A DNA stretch of 5,991 bases, from the NCBI GenBank assembly GCA_002403115.1, contig DHHE01000090.1, positions 2,779-8,769 of the forward strand, read 5' to 3'. A program made the translations under genes and the position numbers. Positions 5,041 through 5,991 of the stretch are shown piece by piece. Every line of letters begins with the position of its first letter. Position 1 is the stretch's first letter. This DNA comes from a bacterium UBP2_UBA4780. Its GTDB lineage: Bacteria; Edwardsbacteria; AC1; EtOH8. Under the pieces are notes generated by a model, which was not told where the DNA came from, made no database searches, and saw only the letters and a list, made by a program, of their open reading frames with translations.

Positions 5041-5991
5041 TTATTTCGCTGTTAGTTGGTGGACAGCATGAAACGCCAGGGTCTTGGCGTCCCCGGCGCC
5101 GGATTTCATGCGGAACTCGGCCGCGAACAAGGCCTCCATGGCCTCCAGATAACGCCCGTCCGTCCGTTTTCCGGCCAGCGCCACGGTCTCCGGTCTGCGC
5201 GTTCCCCAGTAGGTGCGCTTGTCGACCATCCCCTGGGGCCTTCCGGGCCGTCCGGCCAGCCCCACCTTCCACAGGTGCTCCATCTGGTAAAATAGCCCCG
5301 AGGCAAGCCTCACCGGGTCCTCTCCGGAGTCGAGCAGCCTTTGCAAAAGTCCCAGCGCCAGGCGCCTGTCCCCTTCCGACACCGCCCGGGCCAGCTCGTC
5401 GGGCGAGGCCTGGGAAGACAGACCGGCCAGTTCCTTGGCCAGCTGGCGGTCGATGCGCCGTGATATTCCGCCTTCCAGATACTGGCTCATCTTGTCCAGC
5501 TCCCGGTCCAGGACGCCCATGCTTTTGCCGGCCAGCGATGTCAGGGTTTCGGCCGCCTCCCGGTCCATCTCCAGGCCCCGCTCCCTGGCAGACGATACCA
5601 GCCACTGGAGGAGATCGGCGTCATCGGGCTGTCCGCACATCACCACCAGCGCCTTGTCCCCGGCGTCCCTCACGAGAGGGCTCTTGTCCTCCAGCTTGTG
5701 CGAGCCCAGGATCAGGCAGGTGTCCGGCGAAGGCCTGTCCAGATACCCCAGGACGGCCTTGCGGCTCTTGGTGGACAGGGCGTCTGCCTCCTTGACCACC
5801 AGTACCTGGCGCTGCTGAAACAGGCCAAGGTTAAGGCATTGTTCGACGATTCCCGGTCCGTCTATGTCGGTGGCATATAAGGTCCTGACAGCATCCCGGG
5901 AGTAGCTTTCTCCCAGGTAGGCCTTGGCTATCTCCAGGCAGGCCCTGTCCTTGAGAAACTCCTCCTCCCCTATCAGCAGGTAGGCCGGACG
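5041..5991 (-). CDS. holA: DNA polymerase III subunit delta (5' partial)
   Basis: The delta subunit of the clamp loader, which opens the beta sliding clamp so it can be placed on primed DNA. The reading frame is open to the right window edge, giving 316 residues; family members have about 330-350, so only a short N-terminus is missing. The GTG at 5799 is internal. The visible start RPAYLLIGEEEFLKDRA (1-17) is the characteristic opening of delta. Then come FQQRQVLVVKEADALS (58-73), TCLILGSHKLEDKSPLV (91-107) of the non-ATPase AAA+-like fold, AGKSMGVLDRELDKMSQYL (154-172) of the second domain and, at the C-terminal collar domain, LALGLLQRLLDSGEDPVRL (211-229) and LFAAEFRMKSGAGDAKTLAF (288-307). 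The last corresponds to the usual D-x-x-h-K-x-G-x-G-D ending motif of the family. It heads a minus-strand unit with the zinc-ribbon gene. The promoter is outside the window. Confidence 0.93.
   Translation of the reverse strand, partial: RPAYLLIGEEEFLKDRACLEIAKAYLGESYSRDAVRTLYATDIDGPGIVEQCLNLGLFQQRQVLVVKEADALSTKSRKAVLGYLDRPSPDTCLILGSHKLEDKSPLVRDAGDKALVVMCGQPDDADLLQWLVSSARERGLEMDREAAETLTSLAGKSMGVLDRELDKMSQYLEGGISRRIDRQLAKELAGLSSQASPDELARAVSEGDRRLALGLLQRLLDSGEDPVRLASGLFYQMEHLWKVGLAGRPGRPQGMVDKRTYWGTRRPETVALAGKRTDGRYLEAMEALFAAEFRMKSGAGDAKTLAFHAVHQLTAK

Noticed and set aside
4475..5605. Minus-strand 376-codon frame overlapping holA and the zinc-ribbon gene
   Set aside because: It is a shifted-frame shadow rich in Gly, Arg and Pro; both overlapped genes have strong evidence in another frame.
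5797..5799. GTG as start of a shorter holA
   Set aside because: The frame continues upstream to the window edge and encodes the characteristic delta N-terminal YLLIGEEEFL motif.

Overview
The window reads as a GC-rich bacterial chromosome segment with dense gene packing, no tRNA or rRNA genes and no sign of insertion sequences or phage. The gene content (a MalK-type sugar ABC ATPase, a membrane-anchored TPR protein, a glycoside hydrolase family 57 enzyme, DNA polymerase III delta subunit) fits a free-living bacterium, probably Gram-negative. Large GH57 enzymes of this type are common in thermophiles, cyanobacteria, deltaproteobacteria-like lineages and many uncultured candidate phyla. The sequence alone does not fix the phylum.

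Layout. Bases 1-966 (+) are the 3' nine-tenths of a CUT1/MalK-type ABC transporter ATPase, cut by the left window edge just inside its Walker A motif. An 88-base gap (967-1054) holds a textbook sigma70-type promoter (TTGACA, 18-base spacer, TATAAT) that serves a GTG-started gene for a single-pass membrane protein with periplasmic TPR repeats (1055-1726). Eleven bases later starts a complete 712-residue GH57 glycosidase (1737-3875). Bases 3876-4002 form an AT-rich convergent intergenic region ending in a bidirectional terminator hairpin. On the minus strand, reading from the right edge, are the delta subunit gene holA (5991 to 5041, N-terminus cut off) and, 15 bases downstream in the same operon, a coiled-coil/proline-rich/zinc-ribbon protein of unknown function (5025 to 4003).

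How the parts may work together. The MalK-like ATPase and the GH57 enzyme both point to uptake and cytoplasmic processing of alpha-glucans or related sugars. They are not clearly one transcription unit, because a strong promoter separates the ATPase from the TPR and GH57 genes. The minus-strand pair is a housekeeping unit whose promoter lies outside the window.

The most unusual signal is a perfect 15-base inverted repeat followed by five T residues, shaped like a Rho-independent terminator. It lies inside the GH57 coding sequence at codons 14-25, directly over the conserved HQP motif. It may end most TPR transcripts, or act as a translation-coupled attenuator for the glycosidase. No strongly supported new multi-gene system is visible.
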